A stretch of DNA of 28,141 nucleotides from Prevotella sp. CAG:924 (GCA_000431975.1 HF988551.1:529-28669); one strand, 5' to 3'. Positions 1 to 8,547 are shown, counted from the first letter of the stretch. Translations and numbers: made by a program. Notes: generated from the letters alone by a model not told the origin.

Positions 1-286
1 TAACTTTCTCTAGAACCAGTACTAACTTGCCATTCCCTACCGGGTAGGATGCCCGCAAAGGGAGATATGGAGACGGCAGCCAACCGGGCCAAAGCTATCC
101 GGTGAGGCAGATCGAAAAGAATGGCAACCTATTTTTATTTACACGCTATGGCTTCGGATGCCGCAACAAACGATGCGGGCCATCCGATAAAGACAGGAAG
201 ATCCGATAGGGATCATTTCCAAGTATGCCGGTTGTTGTGTCCTTCTGGCTGTGACGGTCGGCAAGGCTGGATCGGAAGGATCAGAA

Positions 287-822
287 TTAATATGTATAGC
301 CGTATGCGCCACGCCTTGCCGTAAGCGTTTCGTGATTGCCTGTCTCCACTACCTTACCTTTATCCAATACCACTATCTGGTCGGCATTCTTTACCGTACT
401 CAGTCTATGTGCCACGATAACCACCGTCTTGCCCTTGTAAAACTCGTCGAGGTGCTCCACTATCATACGTTCGTTATTGGCATCGAGCGAGTTGGTGGCT
501 TCGTCAAGGAGGATATAGTCGGGGGGCTTATACACGGCTATGGTCGCCCATCAGCTTGGTGTCGAAGACACGACATAGGAAGCTTTAAGAGCTTAATAAA
601 GAAGTCGCTTACCAACGAGATGTTAATGCGTAGCGAGATATGGAGCAGCAGCCATCGACGAATAAAATCAATGGCTGTTCGACTAATGGTAAGCATCAGC
701 TGTCCCAAGAGTATCAGCCATATAAAACCGATATTCTGATTCTTGATGCCCACGTCCACAATGGACTGCGTGAGGAAGGGAAGGATAAGCTGCAGCAAAC
801 TTCCCACCAACATATTCGGCCA
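287..822 (-). pseudogene. Remnant of an ABC exporter (bacteriocin/peptide type), with internal deletions
   Basis: Two fragments of one exporter are recognisable. At about 822-560 is the start of a transmembrane domain (SLLQLILPFLTQSIVD, then IDFIRRW, ending LKLPMS). At 535-287 is the end of a nucleotide-binding domain, with Walker B and D-loop (YILLDEATNSLDA) and the H-loop (VIVAHRLSTV). Most transmembrane helices, Walker A and the ABC signature are missing. One extra base after LKLPMS shifts the frame; the shifted frame reads FDTKLMGDHSRV and then meets a stop at the join to VYKPPDY of the ATPase domain. The tail also breaks off abnormally after TARRGAY. Full-length relatives are about 700 residues, often with an N-terminal C39 peptidase domain that exports double-glycine-leader peptides; no C39 part remains here. 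The product cannot be functional. Bases 1-286 downstream show no coding sequence I recognise on either strand. Confidence 0.85.
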
Positions 823-1345
823 CCTTTAATTCAAACCCCTTAGGCTCTTCTGCCAGTTCCGATATGGAATGCCCCAGCGGATCCACAACCGTAACAAACC
901 CCGCCCAGCCGAAGTTGTAGGGATAAAGTACGGGGATGTTCCGGTCCTTGCAGATCTCATCGAAGACGAAAGGAGTATTGTCCTTAAAGTCCAAGGCGTT
1001 GACGGCCACATCATGCCCGTTCAGCATTTTCTCAATATTGCCGGGAGCCAGAAATTCTGTGTAGAATCTAATATGCGCATCGGGATTGATGCTTAGCAAA
1101 CGCTCTGCCAAACACTCCGCCTTGTATCTGCCAATATCATTCTCCGTATAGTTCTGTCTGTTAAGGTTGCTTCGCTCCACTTTGTCGCCATCTATAATGG
1201 TGATGTGTTCAAAGCCAAACCTTAAGGCACATTCTGCCACAATACTGCCTATTCCTGCAGCGCCAAGGAATATTTTATAATCCTTGACCATATTTTGTTC
1301 CCTTTCGCTCATATAGAGCCGGTTCCTACTGTATCTTTCTTCCAT
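823..1345 (-). pseudogene. Truncated ThiF/HesA/MoeB-family (E1-like) adenylyltransferase
   Basis: The first 170 or so residues are a good E1-like adenylating domain: N-terminal RYSRNRLY, the nucleotide-binding glycine loop GAAGIGS near residue 29, the acidic IIDGD strand, the SNLNRQ arginine-finger motif, and NALDF further on. Relatives activate a C-terminal carboxylate by adenylation, for sulfur-carrier proteins or for peptide natural products (MccB-like). After about VAEYV (position 823) the frame runs into exporter transmembrane sequence read in the wrong frame, so the second half, including any CxxC zinc site, is lost. The open frame continues to 683 with meaningless sequence. The order adenylyltransferase then exporter suggests a former peptide-modification and export cluster, but no precursor peptide is visible. 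Start chosen at ATG 1345. Family call is firm; the former substrate is unknown. Confidence 0.8.
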
Positions 1346-1446
1346 AATAAATCTATTTTTTGCAAAAAAGGCGCAATAAAATTTCTAAGCACTACACAAA
1401 AGTGTAAAAGATTGGCATTACAAGAATTATTTTAGAACTTTTATAA

Positions 1447-1827
1447 TGACGTGCCCAATGAGTCGGACAAAAAACTTTATTGACTTCCGTAAGCGCGGAA
1501 ATCTTGAAGGACTTGTACTGCACTCGGACCAGGGATGGCAGCACAAACAATACGGATACCGCAAAAAGCTTCAGGATGGGCCCACCGTGCAGAACATGTC
1601 GAGGAAGGACAACTGCCTTGACAACGCCGTCAAGGAGAACCTCTTCGGCATGATGAAGACCGAGCTTCTGAATCCGGGAAACTACAGCTCGCTAAAAAGG
1701 TTCGGCAGAGAGCTCAGAGAACACTAAGATACTACGGATAAGATTAGACTGAAAGGTATGGCACCCGCTAAATACAGAAACGAGTATAAGAACATATTAT
1801 AATTTAACCTCCAACTTATTGGGTGCA
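1447..1827 (+). mobile_element. Internally deleted IS3-family insertion sequence
   Basis: The right end is clear: CCTCCAACTTATTGGGTGCA at 1808-1827, ending in CA as IS3-family elements do. A degraded copy of the same end, inverted, lies near 1452-1468 (TGCCCAATGAGTCGGA, against TGCACCCAATAAGTTGGA expected). Between them only the C-terminal part of the transposase survives, so the element looks like an internal-deletion derivative. I could not find a convincing target-site duplication. The left boundary is approximate. It lies immediately upstream of the broken adenylyltransferase gene. Confidence 0.7.
1470..1802 (+). pseudogene. IS3-family (IS150-like OrfB) transposase, C-terminal remnant
   Basis: The fragment contains the DDE integrase-core signature of IS3 OrfB: LVLHSDQGWQ with the second catalytic aspartate, then YGYRKKL, MSRKDNCLDNAVKENLFG with the catalytic glutamate. 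The N-terminal half with the first aspartate and the whole of OrfA are absent. An in-frame TAA at 1725-1727 interrupts it after LREH; the same frame then continues with DKIRLKGMAPAKYRNEYKNIL to the natural-looking stop at 1800-1802. The bases around the internal stop fit a small indel in a former RYYNTDKI segment. Apparent upstream codons from 1446 fall in the degraded left end of the element and are probably not coding. Inactive. Confidence 0.85.
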
Positions 1828-1921
1828 CGCCATAGGGTGCGTCCGCATATCATAATCCCACACCCATCATTCGTACCTACAAATAAGGTGTATCGGTCTA
1901 ATAGCGGATTGATACTAAAAT

Positions 1922-1970
1922 AAGCCCTCCGGAAATGTGAAAATGATTCATTCCCAGAGGGCTTTTATTT
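1922..1970. terminator. Bidirectional hairpin terminator
   Basis: Arms AAGCCCTC (1922-1929) and GAGGGCTT (1957-1964) pair perfectly, extended inside by GGAAATG against CATTCCC. T-rich tracts follow on both strands (TTTTATTTT on the plus strand, TTATTTTAG on the minus). It lies about 50 bp beyond the stop of the minus-strand transporter gene and is its likely terminator. Confidence 0.8.
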
Positions 1971-2017
1971 TATGTGATAGGTTATGGAAAAGATAACCTA
2001 TATAATTATGTGCGAGA

Positions 2018-3709
2018 TCATGCCAATGCCATTACAAGAACCTGCGTGACAATGATATGAAGGAACATCGCAAACGGATAAACCGTTGCATAGCCTACTG
2101 ATGGGGTATCTGAAGAAGTCAGGCCTGATGCATAGCTCAAAGCCGGAGGATTGGTATTGGCGCCGGACAACACACCCAGAAGGGTGTAGAAATTGAGATG
2201 CAGCACATAACGGCCAATGACAGCACCCAAGATCAATGGTATCAACGTTATCAACAAGCCATAGGCAAACCATTGTAGTCCCACCATGGTAGGCACCGTG
2301 GCAAAGAAGTCCTTTCCTGCACCAATGCCGACACACGCCAGGAAAAGACAGATGCCTACCTGACGGATCATCAAGTTGCCACTAATCGTATTGTACGTCA
2401 CCAGATGATACTTAGGTCCAAAATATCCGATAAGGATGGCAACGACCAGCGGACCGCCAGTCAGTCCCAAACGTACAGGCGTAGCGATGCCGGGGATGGG
2501 GATGGGCAGATCGGCCAGAAGAGCACCTAAGGCGATGCCGAGGAAGATAGGGATCAGATTAGGATAGTTCAACCGCTTCATCTGATTGCCTAACAGTTTC
2601 TCCACATGACTGATTGCCAGCTCCGTACCAACCACTGTGAGTTTGTCGCCCAACTGGAGTTTCAGAGTAGGCGTAGCCACAAGGTCTACGCCGGCACGAT
2701 TGATGCGGGTCACACTGGCACCAAGGTTCGACCGTACTTTCAACTGTGACAGTGTCTGACCGTTGATGCCGGGACGTGTGACGAGCACCCGGCGGGAAAT
2801 CAGCATGCCATCGTTCTCGTCCCAGACGCGGTCTACAGGCTTGCCCAACAAGGTCTGAATAGGCTCGACATCGGCAGGTCCGGAGATGACCAACACGAGA
2901 TCGCCATGATGGATCGTCGTGCTGCCGTTGACAAGCTCTTCCTCTCTGTTGCTTTCCTTCTTGATGATACGGGAAATGACGAACTTACGGTTCAGTATCT
3001 CACGTATCGTACGGATATTCTTGCCTTCAATCATCTCATTGTCCACCTCGACAGTGAAAGGCCGCACGGTAAGATCCTCAAGATGTCCAAGACCCCGCTC
3101 GGCATCCTCTTCCTCCCGCTCCTTATTGATACGCATTACAAAGCGCAGGAGCAGGAAGCACAGCACCGTACCGATGACGCCCATGGGATAAGCCACCGAA
3201 TAGCCGACAGAGATGTTGGGATCGTCCAGACCATTGCTCAGATAGCTCCATGCCTGCTGTACGGCACCCAGTCCGGGAGTACTTGTGGTGGCACCCGAAA
3301 GAATGCCGGCCATGACAGTAATGGGAGTACCACTGGTATAATGTAAAACGATGGTCACCACTACAGCCAGCAAAACGACAACCACTGTCAGCAAATGAAG
3401 TGACCAGCCACCTTTTGCAAAGAGAGAGAAAAAACTCGGACCGGCTTGCATTCCAATGGAATAGACAAAGAGCACAAGGCCAAACTCCTTGAAAAAGTGC
3501 ATGATATGGCCGTCAAGAGAGAAGCCCAGATATCCGAAGAGAATACCGATGAAAAGTACCCAGGCCATACCTAATGATACTCCCCGTACTTTCACTTTGC
3601 CTAAAGCCAGACCAATGGTGATCACCAACGCAAGAATCAGGAAGCTGTGTGTCACGCCCCCACCCCACAAATTGGGAAAACCATAAAATAGATTTTTGAT
3701 TAATTCCAT
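2018..3709 (-). CDS. YidE/AspT-family putative transporter
   Basis: 563 residues, with the architecture of aspartate:alanine-exchanger-type proteins: an N-terminal membrane half (about residues 1-195), a central cytoplasmic region with two TrkA-C-like regulatory domains (about 205-375, for example INGQTLSQLKVRSNLGASVTRINRAGVDL), and a second membrane half (about 385-563). The two halves carry the duplicated family motif: GILSGATTSTPGLGAV in the first and GVLSGANTNPPALSYA in the second, each with SGAxT and a proline pair. It is an inner-membrane protein. Relatives exchange or export small organic anions, but the substrate of YidE-like members is mostly unknown and cannot be read here. A -7 element TATTTTTG sits at 3757-3750 on the minus strand, with no clear -33 box, giving a leader of about 35 bases. 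It is monocistronic, with a terminator at 1922-1970. Confidence 0.9.
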   Translation of the reverse strand: MELIKNLFYGFPNLWGGGVTHSFLILALVITIGLALGKVKVRGVSLGMAWVLFIGILFGYLGFSLDGHIMHFFKEFGLVLFVYSIGMQAGPSFFSLFAKGGWSLHLLTVVVVLLAVVVTIVLHYTSGTPITVMAGILSGATTSTPGLGAVQQAWSYLSNGLDDPNISVGYSVAYPMGVIGTVLCFLLLRFVMRINKEREEEDAERGLGHLEDLTVRPFTVEVDNEMIEGKNIRTIREILNRKFVISRIIKKESNREEELVNGSTTIHHGDLVLVISGPADVEPIQTLLGKPVDRVWDENDGMLISRRVLVTRPGINGQTLSQLKVRSNLGASVTRINRAGVDLVATPTLKLQLGDKLTVVGTELAISHVEKLLGNQMKRLNYPNLIPIFLGIALGALLADLPIPIPGIATPVRLGLTGGPLVVAILIGYFGPKYHLVTYNTISGNLMIRQVGICLFLACVGIGAGKDFFATVPTMVGLQWFAYGLLITLIPLILGAVIGRYVLHLNFYTLLGVLSGANTNPPALSYASGLTSSDTPSVGYATVYPFAMFLHIIVTQVLVMALA

Positions 3710-3757
3710 AATATGTTTAGAAATAATGTTGTTCTCAGGTAATCACGTGCAAAAATA

Positions 3758-4566
3758 ACAAGTTTTTTTCGATTATCCATCACAACGGCAGGATTATTAC
3801 CATTATAATTCACCTTGCCACCTCAATTCCCTTTAGTATGCCATTAGAGGTCTTGAGGAATTTCGCATCCATAAAGACAGAACAGGATGAAAAGCCGTAA
3901 ATGATTCTTGACACAACCGGGCTGCAGCTGACCGCTCACATCTCCACGGAAAGCCGATTAGGACCGGCAAGATATGATGTCGTGACTCTTTGAGGGATAT
4001 AGCCTATCCTTTATCATCAAAACGTGAAGCCATCTCTTGCATCTAAGCGGATTTTCGCCTGCGTTGAGGGATCATATCTTCATCGGCCCGAGACTATATA
4101 ACCACCGGCCTTTGACTATATAATCATCAAATCCCTAAAGCCATATTACTTTTGCGGGCATATAAGAGTGATTTCCCCTAATTTAACCAGACCGCTTCGC
4201 TTTTTGGCAGACATCTTATAGAAAGCCATCCTAAAACAGCAGGCCACAGGCCAGAAGAATTCATCCTATTTTTCCTTACAGGCTACGATCCCCTGACAGG
4301 CAGCCGTCCGGACGTATTGTCTGTCATGACTGAATATATCCTTCGGAACATTCGACCGGAAAACACCCATATCGTTCCCTGAACCTATTGCCTGTCCTTG
4401 CAATGATACCATCTTAAAGCTGGAGATACCGAATATGGACTTGCATTATGTCAGATAATCTTTCATGGGCTTCCGCCTGATCAATCAAGTGAGTTCCGTC
4501 CAAAAGAAAAATTCATAAGGGTGGCTTTCCATCACATAACCGGCTAATTTTAAAAAGAAAAGGAGA
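3758..4566. other. About 800 bp without a recognisable gene; contains a short tandem repeat
   Basis: No open frame here resembles a protein family I know, and I see no tRNA or clear terminator. The only regularity noticed is two imperfect 22-bp units at about 4082-4101 and 4104-4123, each a CGGCC-containing segment followed by GACTATATAA. The stretch may hold remains of decayed genes or extragenic repeats. The preceding gene is divergent, and the next gene has its promoter at the right-hand edge. Confidence 0.5.
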
Positions 4567-4595
4567 TTGATTCCCAAAATAATTATGTATATTTG
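4567..4595 (+). promoter_or_regulatory. Bacteroidota-type promoter for the DUF4491 gene
   Basis: TTG at 4567-4569 and the -7 element TATATTTG at 4588-4595, 18 bases apart. Transcription would start near 4601, about 15 bases before the ATG at 4616. This argues against the earlier in-frame GTG at 4595, which lies inside the -7 element. Confidence 0.7.
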
Positions 4596-4615
4596 TGCCC
4601 AAAATCCATCATAAT

Positions 4616-4921
4616 ATGTATTTTACAGGACTGATAATCGCTATACTTACTTTTCTCATCATCGGCGTGTTCCATCCCGTAGTGATCAAGACGGAATACT
4701 ATTTTGGAACCCGGCCATGGTGGATTTTCCTCATTACCGGTGTCGCATGTGTCGTCATCTCCATCCTGGTGGAGAACACCGTTGCCTCCGCACTCATTGG
4801 CGTGCTTGGAGCCACGCTGCTTTGGTCCATCGGTGAGCTCTTCGAGCAGAAGAAACGCGTGGAAAAAGGATGGTTCCCGATGAACCCCAAACGGAAAGAC
4901 CAGTACAAAACGAAAGAATAG
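4616..4921 (+). CDS. DUF4491 family small membrane protein
   Basis: 101 residues from ATG 4616. It has three predicted membrane segments: residues 2-21 (YFTGLIIAILTFLIIG), about 36-52 (WWIFLITGVACVVISIL) and about 57-74 (VASALIGVLGATLLWSI). A basic tail follows (EQKKRVEKGW to KRKDQYKTKE), expected in the cytoplasm. The EYYFGTRPWW segment between helices one and two and the LFEQKKRVEKGWFPMNPKRK tail match DUF4491 as I remember it, a Bacteroidota family of unknown function. The start follows from the promoter position. rlmH begins 80 bp downstream without an obvious promoter, so the two may be co-transcribed. No function can be assigned. Confidence 0.8.
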   Translation: MYFTGLIIAILTFLIIGVFHPVVIKTEYYFGTRPWWIFLITGVACVVISILVENTVASALIGVLGATLLWSIGELFEQKKRVEKGWFPMNPKRKDQYKTKE

Positions 4922-5001
4922 CACCCCTGAACATCCCCCTTCCTCTATAACGGCTATGGTGACCTTGCCGTTTACGATCCTCTATCCATTCTAAAATTTC
5001 T

Positions 5002-5472
5002 ATGAAGACAGAATTAATCCTTGTAGGCAAGACGGTGGACAAACATCTGAAAGCCTTGCTCGATGAGTATGCCGCACGCATCCCCCACTACATGCCATTC
5101 GACATACGTGTCATTCCGGAACTGAAAAACACAAAAAGTATGAGCGAGGCGCAGCAAAAGGAACGTGAGGGAGAGCTCATCCTCAAATCACTCCAACCTT
5201 CTGATACGGTTATCCTGATGGATGAGCATGGCAAGGAATACCGCTCCATCGAGTTCGCTTCCTGGATGCAACATTGTCAGAGCATAGCCCGTAAGCTGGT
5301 CTTTGTCATCGGCGGTCCCTACGGCTTCAGCGATGCCGTCTATGCCCGGGCAAATGGTAAGATATCGCTTTCCAAAATGACCTTCTCCCACCAGATGGTT
5401 CGTGTCATCTTCGCCGAACAGATCTATCGTGCCTGCACGATTATCAAGGGAGAACCGTATCACCACGAATGA
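5002..5472 (+). CDS. rlmH: 23S rRNA (pseudouridine-1915-N3)-methyltransferase RlmH
   Basis: 156 residues, the usual length of this small SPOUT-class methyltransferase, which methylates pseudouridine 1915 in helix 69 of 23S rRNA on the assembled ribosome. Visible family marks are TVILMDEHGKEYRSIEFA (about 73-90), the knotted SAM-binding loop FVIGGPYGFS (about 105-114), and the C-terminal MTFSHQMVRVIFAEQIYRA with the terminal GEPYHHE. The protein works as a dimer. It starts at ATG 5002 in line with the family N-terminus (MKTELILVGKT). It is convergent with the YciO-family gene; I saw no strong terminator between them. Confidence 0.95.
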   Translation: MKTELILVGKTVDKHLKALLDEYAARIPHYMPFDIRVIPELKNTKSMSEAQQKEREGELILKSLQPSDTVILMDEHGKEYRSIEFASWMQHCQSIARKLVFVIGGPYGFSDAVYARANGKISLSKMTFSHQMVRVIFAEQIYRACTIIKGEPYHHE

Positions 5473-5769
5473 TCCCATACCTGCACTTTTCCGGTAAAAG
5501 GCAAGAAAGCCATCCATCATACTCACACTACGGGGCATAGGGATAAGAGCCACACCGACATTTATCCCGGACCGCAGGCCTGTCACTGCTGACACTATCC
5601 CCGCAACCCGGACAAGCACGACATCACCCTGACTGCCACCTTGACTGACGGAGCCTGTTACTTACCTCCTTGGCATTCGAATTTTGACACGAATAAGGTG
5701 GAAGTCAACCAAGGTGACGGTCATGAAATGAAAGCTTTAAACTCATCCGACAGTGAGACAGCACGTCTG
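5473..5769. other. 297-bp convergent intergenic region, nothing recognised
   Basis: The region lies between the ends of rlmH and the YciO-family gene. The open frames crossing it are antisense continuations of the neighbours. I see no RNA gene and no strong terminator; the small AAAGCTTT palindrome near 5730 is unconvincing. Confidence 0.4.
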
Positions 5770-6378
5770 CTAAATCAGATTGCCCTTTCCCTGACGCACG
5801 ACCTCCGGCTCTCCATTCGTACAGTCGACAATGGTGGAAGGCTCGGTACCGCCTATGCCCGCATCGAGAATAAGATCGACCTCCTCTCCCCAACGCTCGT
5901 TGATCAGCGACGGGTCCGTAAGATATTCCATGTCATCGTTTTCGTCATAGGGCACCGTGGCAGAAAGCAGCGGAGCGTCCATCTCCTTGCAGATCAGGCG
6001 CACGATTTCACAGTCGGGCACACGGATACCTACCTCCTTACGACCTCTGAAAATCTTGGGCAGATGACTGCTCGGATTGAGAATGAAGGTGAACGGGCCG
6101 GGCAAATTGCGCTTGAGCGTTCTGAACGTGACATTATCGACCTTAGCGTACTCGGCAATGTGGCTCAGATCCGCCGCCACGATTGACAGATAATGCTTCG
6201 ACGGATCAATACCCTTTATTCGACAAATCTTCTCCACTGCCCGCTCTTTCAATGCACAACAGCCGATGGCGTAAGTGGTATCCGTAGGATAGATCATCAC
6301 GCCACCGTCCTTCAACACGGCAACGATATTGTCGATGACATCCTGTGAATTGTTCTTTTCGTAAATCTTGATCAACAT
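5770..6378 (-). CDS. Sua5/YciO/YrdC family protein, YciO-like
   Basis: 202 residues with the YrdC fold throughout: MIYPTDTTYAIGC (about 28-40), the RIKGIDPSKHYLSIV segment (about 53-67), LPGPFTFIL (about 91-99) and GRKEVGIRVPD (about 111-121). TsaC/Sua5 proteins make threonylcarbamoyl-AMP for the t6A modification of tRNA. In those enzymes the second segment reads KGR followed by a proline, and the arginine takes part in ligand binding. Here it reads KGI, which fits the YciO-like branch, whose role is less certain. A standard tsaC may exist elsewhere in the genome. The start is 4 bases after the uvrB stop, with AAAGGA inside the end of uvrB as ribosome-binding site, so the two genes form one operon. 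Family call is firm; the threonylcarbamoyl-AMP role is uncertain. Confidence 0.85.
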   Translation of the reverse strand: MLIKIYEKNNSQDVIDNIVAVLKDGGVMIYPTDTTYAIGCCALKERAVEKICRIKGIDPSKHYLSIVAADLSHIAEYAKVDNVTFRTLKRNLPGPFTFILNPSSHLPKIFRGRKEVGIRVPDCEIVRLICKEMDAPLLSATVPYDENDDMEYLTDPSLINERWGEEVDLILDAGIGGTEPSTIVDCTNGEPEVVRQGKGNLI

Positions 6379-6382
6379 TGTC

Positions 6383-8425
6383 TTATCCTTTCTTTTCTAA
6401 GAGATCCTGCAAACGTATGAGCTCGTCACGATACTGTGCGGCCTGGATGAAGTCAAGATCCTTCGCGGCCTTCTCCATCAGGGCCTTCGTATTGTCGATC
6501 GTAGCCTGCAGCTCCTCCTTATTCATCTTCGCTACTATAGGCTCGGCAGCAAAGGCGGCAGGCTCGGGCTCGATATACGGGCGGGCATAAGCATTGCCCC
6601 GGGCCATGGCCGTCTTCGTTCCCGTGTCCTCACCGGTAGGAAGACTACCTTTAATTTCCTTTACAATCTGCTTAGGAGTGATGTGGTGATCCTCATTATA
6701 CTTAAGCTGTATGGACCGGCGACGGTTGGTCTCATCTATCGTCTGCCGCATGCTCTGGGTGATCGTGTCGGCATACATGATCACCTTGCCATTGACATTA
6801 CGGGCCGCACGACCTGCAGTCTGTGTCAATGAGCGTCTGCTACGCAGGAATCCTTCCTTGTCAGCATCCAGAATGGCGACGAGTGATACCTCTGGCAAGT
6901 CAAGTCCCTCACGCAACAGGTTCACTCCGACCAAGACATCAAATTCGCCTGCACGCAGTCCGTTCATAATCTTAATGCGATCGAGCGTCGCCACATCACT
7001 GTGAATGTAGTTAGCCTTCACGCCATGGTTGAGCAGATACTCCGTAAGTTCCTCAGCCATACGCTTGGTAAGCGTGGTGACCAATACACGCTCATTACGT
7101 TCTATGCGTTGCCGGATCTCCTCCAGCAGATCATCTATCTGGTTCTCCGACGGACGGACCTCAATAGCCGGATCGAGCAGTCCCGTAGGACGGATAAGCT
7201 GCTCTACCACCACGCCATCGGCCTCTCGAAGCTCGTAGTCGGCAGGAGTGGCACTGACATAGATGGCCTGATGGATCAGCTGATGGAACTCCTCAAAGCG
7301 CAAGGGACGGTTGTCGAAAGCGGCAGGCAGACGGAATCCGAACTCCACCAGATTCTGCTTGCGCGAACGGTCGCCGCCGAACATGGCATTAAGTTGCGGT
7401 ATCGTCTCGTGGCTCTCATCGATCACCAGCAAATAATCTTTCGGGAAAAAATCGAACAGACAGTAAGGACGCTCGCCCGCCTCCCTACCGTCGAAATAAC
7501 GGGAGTAATTCTCAATACCCGAGCAATAGCCAAGCTCCTTGATCATCTCGATATCGTACTCCACCCGCTCCTTGATACGCTGCGCCTTGATATCGTCGTG
7601 CAGACTCTTGAAATAGTCTACCCGCTCCGTGAGATCATCCTGTATCTGTCGGATGGCATTGTCCACCGTTTTCTTGTCCGTGACAAAGAGGTTGGCAGGA
7701 TAAATCTGATACTCCTCAAACTCCTGCACCGTATGCATGCTGACAGGATCCACCTCGGCTATCGAGTCGATCTCATCGTCCCACCATGTCACACGAAGCA
7801 CGTAGTCGGAATAGGCCATGGCTACAATGACTGTCTCTCCCTTGACTGAGAAATTGCCACGTGCCGGTTCGAGATCGTTGCGTACATAAAGTGCGTTGAC
7901 AAGCGACCGGAGAAAATCATTGCGCTCGAGCTTCTGTCCCCGCCTCAGAGAGATGATGCTCTCTTTCATGGCCACAGGCCCGCCCATGCCATAGATACAC
8001 GAGACTGACGACACAATGATGACGTCGTTGCGTCCGGAAAGCAGATCGCTGACAGCCTGCAAGCGGAGCTTGTCGATCTCCTGATTGATGGCAAGGTCTT
8101 TCTCGATATAGGTGTCGCTCGAAGGCAAGTAGGCCTCCGGCTGATAATAGTCATAATAGGATACGTAATAGTCTACGGCATTGTGCGGAAAGAAGGCTTT
8201 CATCTCCTCGTACAACTGCGCCGCCAAGGTCTTGTTGTGCGAGATGATCAAAGTCGGTTTGTTGGTCTGGGCAATGACATTGGCTACGGTAAAGGTCTTT
8301 CCCGAACCGGTCACGCCCAGGAGCACTTGTGCAGGATCGCCCCGCTCAACCCCTTCGACAAGCTGGCGGATCGCTTCGGGCTGGTCGCCCGTAGGCTTGA
8401 ATTTTGAAATCAGCTGGTAATCCAT
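6383..8425 (-). CDS. uvrB: Excinuclease ABC subunit B (UvrB)
   Basis: 680 residues, full length. UvrB is the damage-verifying helicase-like subunit of nucleotide excision repair: it is loaded by UvrA and then recruits UvrC. Motifs in order: Walker A GVTGSGKT (37-44); the aromatic beta-hairpin that clamps DNA (YYVSYYDYYQPEAYLPSSDTYIEKD, about 86-110); Walker B VIDESH (about 335-340); the SATP motif; helicase motif VI QTAGRAARN (about 535-543); and the C-terminal UVR domain that binds UvrC (about 634-672, MEKAAKDLDFIQAAQYRDEL). The minus-strand -7 element TATTTTTG lies at 8437-8430, very close to the ATG, so the leader is short. It is divergent from bamD. The YciO-family gene follows within 4 bases. 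Confidence 0.97.
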   Translation of the reverse strand: MDYQLISKFKPTGDQPEAIRQLVEGVERGDPAQVLLGVTGSGKTFTVANVIAQTNKPTLIISHNKTLAAQLYEEMKAFFPHNAVDYYVSYYDYYQPEAYLPSSDTYIEKDLAINQEIDKLRLQAVSDLLSGRNDVIIVSSVSCIYGMGGPVAMKESIISLRRGQKLERNDFLRSLVNALYVRNDLEPARGNFSVKGETVIVAMAYSDYVLRVTWWDDEIDSIAEVDPVSMHTVQEFEEYQIYPANLFVTDKKTVDNAIRQIQDDLTERVDYFKSLHDDIKAQRIKERVEYDIEMIKELGYCSGIENYSRYFDGREAGERPYCLFDFFPKDYLLVIDESHETIPQLNAMFGGDRSRKQNLVEFGFRLPAAFDNRPLRFEEFHQLIHQAIYVSATPADYELREADGVVVEQLIRPTGLLDPAIEVRPSENQIDDLLEEIRQRIERNERVLVTTLTKRMAEELTEYLLNHGVKANYIHSDVATLDRIKIMNGLRAGEFDVLVGVNLLREGLDLPEVSLVAILDADKEGFLRSRRSLTQTAGRAARNVNGKVIMYADTITQSMRQTIDETNRRRSIQLKYNEDHHITPKQIVKEIKGSLPTGEDTGTKTAMARGNAYARPYIEPEPAAFAAEPIVAKMNKEELQATIDNTKALMEKAAKDLDFIQAAQYRDELIRLQDLLEKKG

Positions 8426-8488
8426 ACCGCAAAAATACTAATAATTTTCAAGGTTGCCTAATTTTATACTAAAAATCACGCTGATGGC

Positions 8489-8519
8489 TTTGTCAATCGG
8501 GGAAGATTGTGTAAATTTG
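8489..8519 (+). promoter_or_regulatory. Bacteroidota-type promoter for bamD-rpoZ-DUF4293
   Basis: TTTG at 8489-8492, a spacer of exactly 19 bases, then TAAATTTG at 8512-8519: a full match to the Bacteroidota sigma consensus. Transcription would start near 8525. That leaves about 8 bases before the first in-frame ATG (8533) but about 23 before ATG 8548, favouring the latter as the bamD start. Confidence 0.85.
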
Positions 8520-8547
8520 CAAATCAATAATAATGTCATTATTACGA

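Noticed and set aside
121..739. Plus-strand open frames over the first 740 bases
   Set aside because: They are antisense to recognisable ABC exporter and adenylyltransferase remnants and have no protein-like composition.
4595..4615. Earlier GTG start for the DUF4491 gene
   Set aside because: The GTG overlaps the -7 promoter element, upstream of the expected transcription start, so it would not be in the mRNA.
5641..6186. Possible small gene between rlmH and the YciO-family gene on the plus strand
   Set aside because: Most of it is antisense to the YciO-family gene and the part outside shows no homology signal.
7001..7849. Long plus-strand open frame of 282 codons inside uvrB
   Set aside because: It is the antisense shadow of uvrB, with no family resemblance and no promoter or ribosome-binding site.
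8533..8547. Earlier ATG start for bamD
   Set aside because: It leaves only about 8 bases of leader and adds residues ahead of a normal lipoprotein signal peptide.
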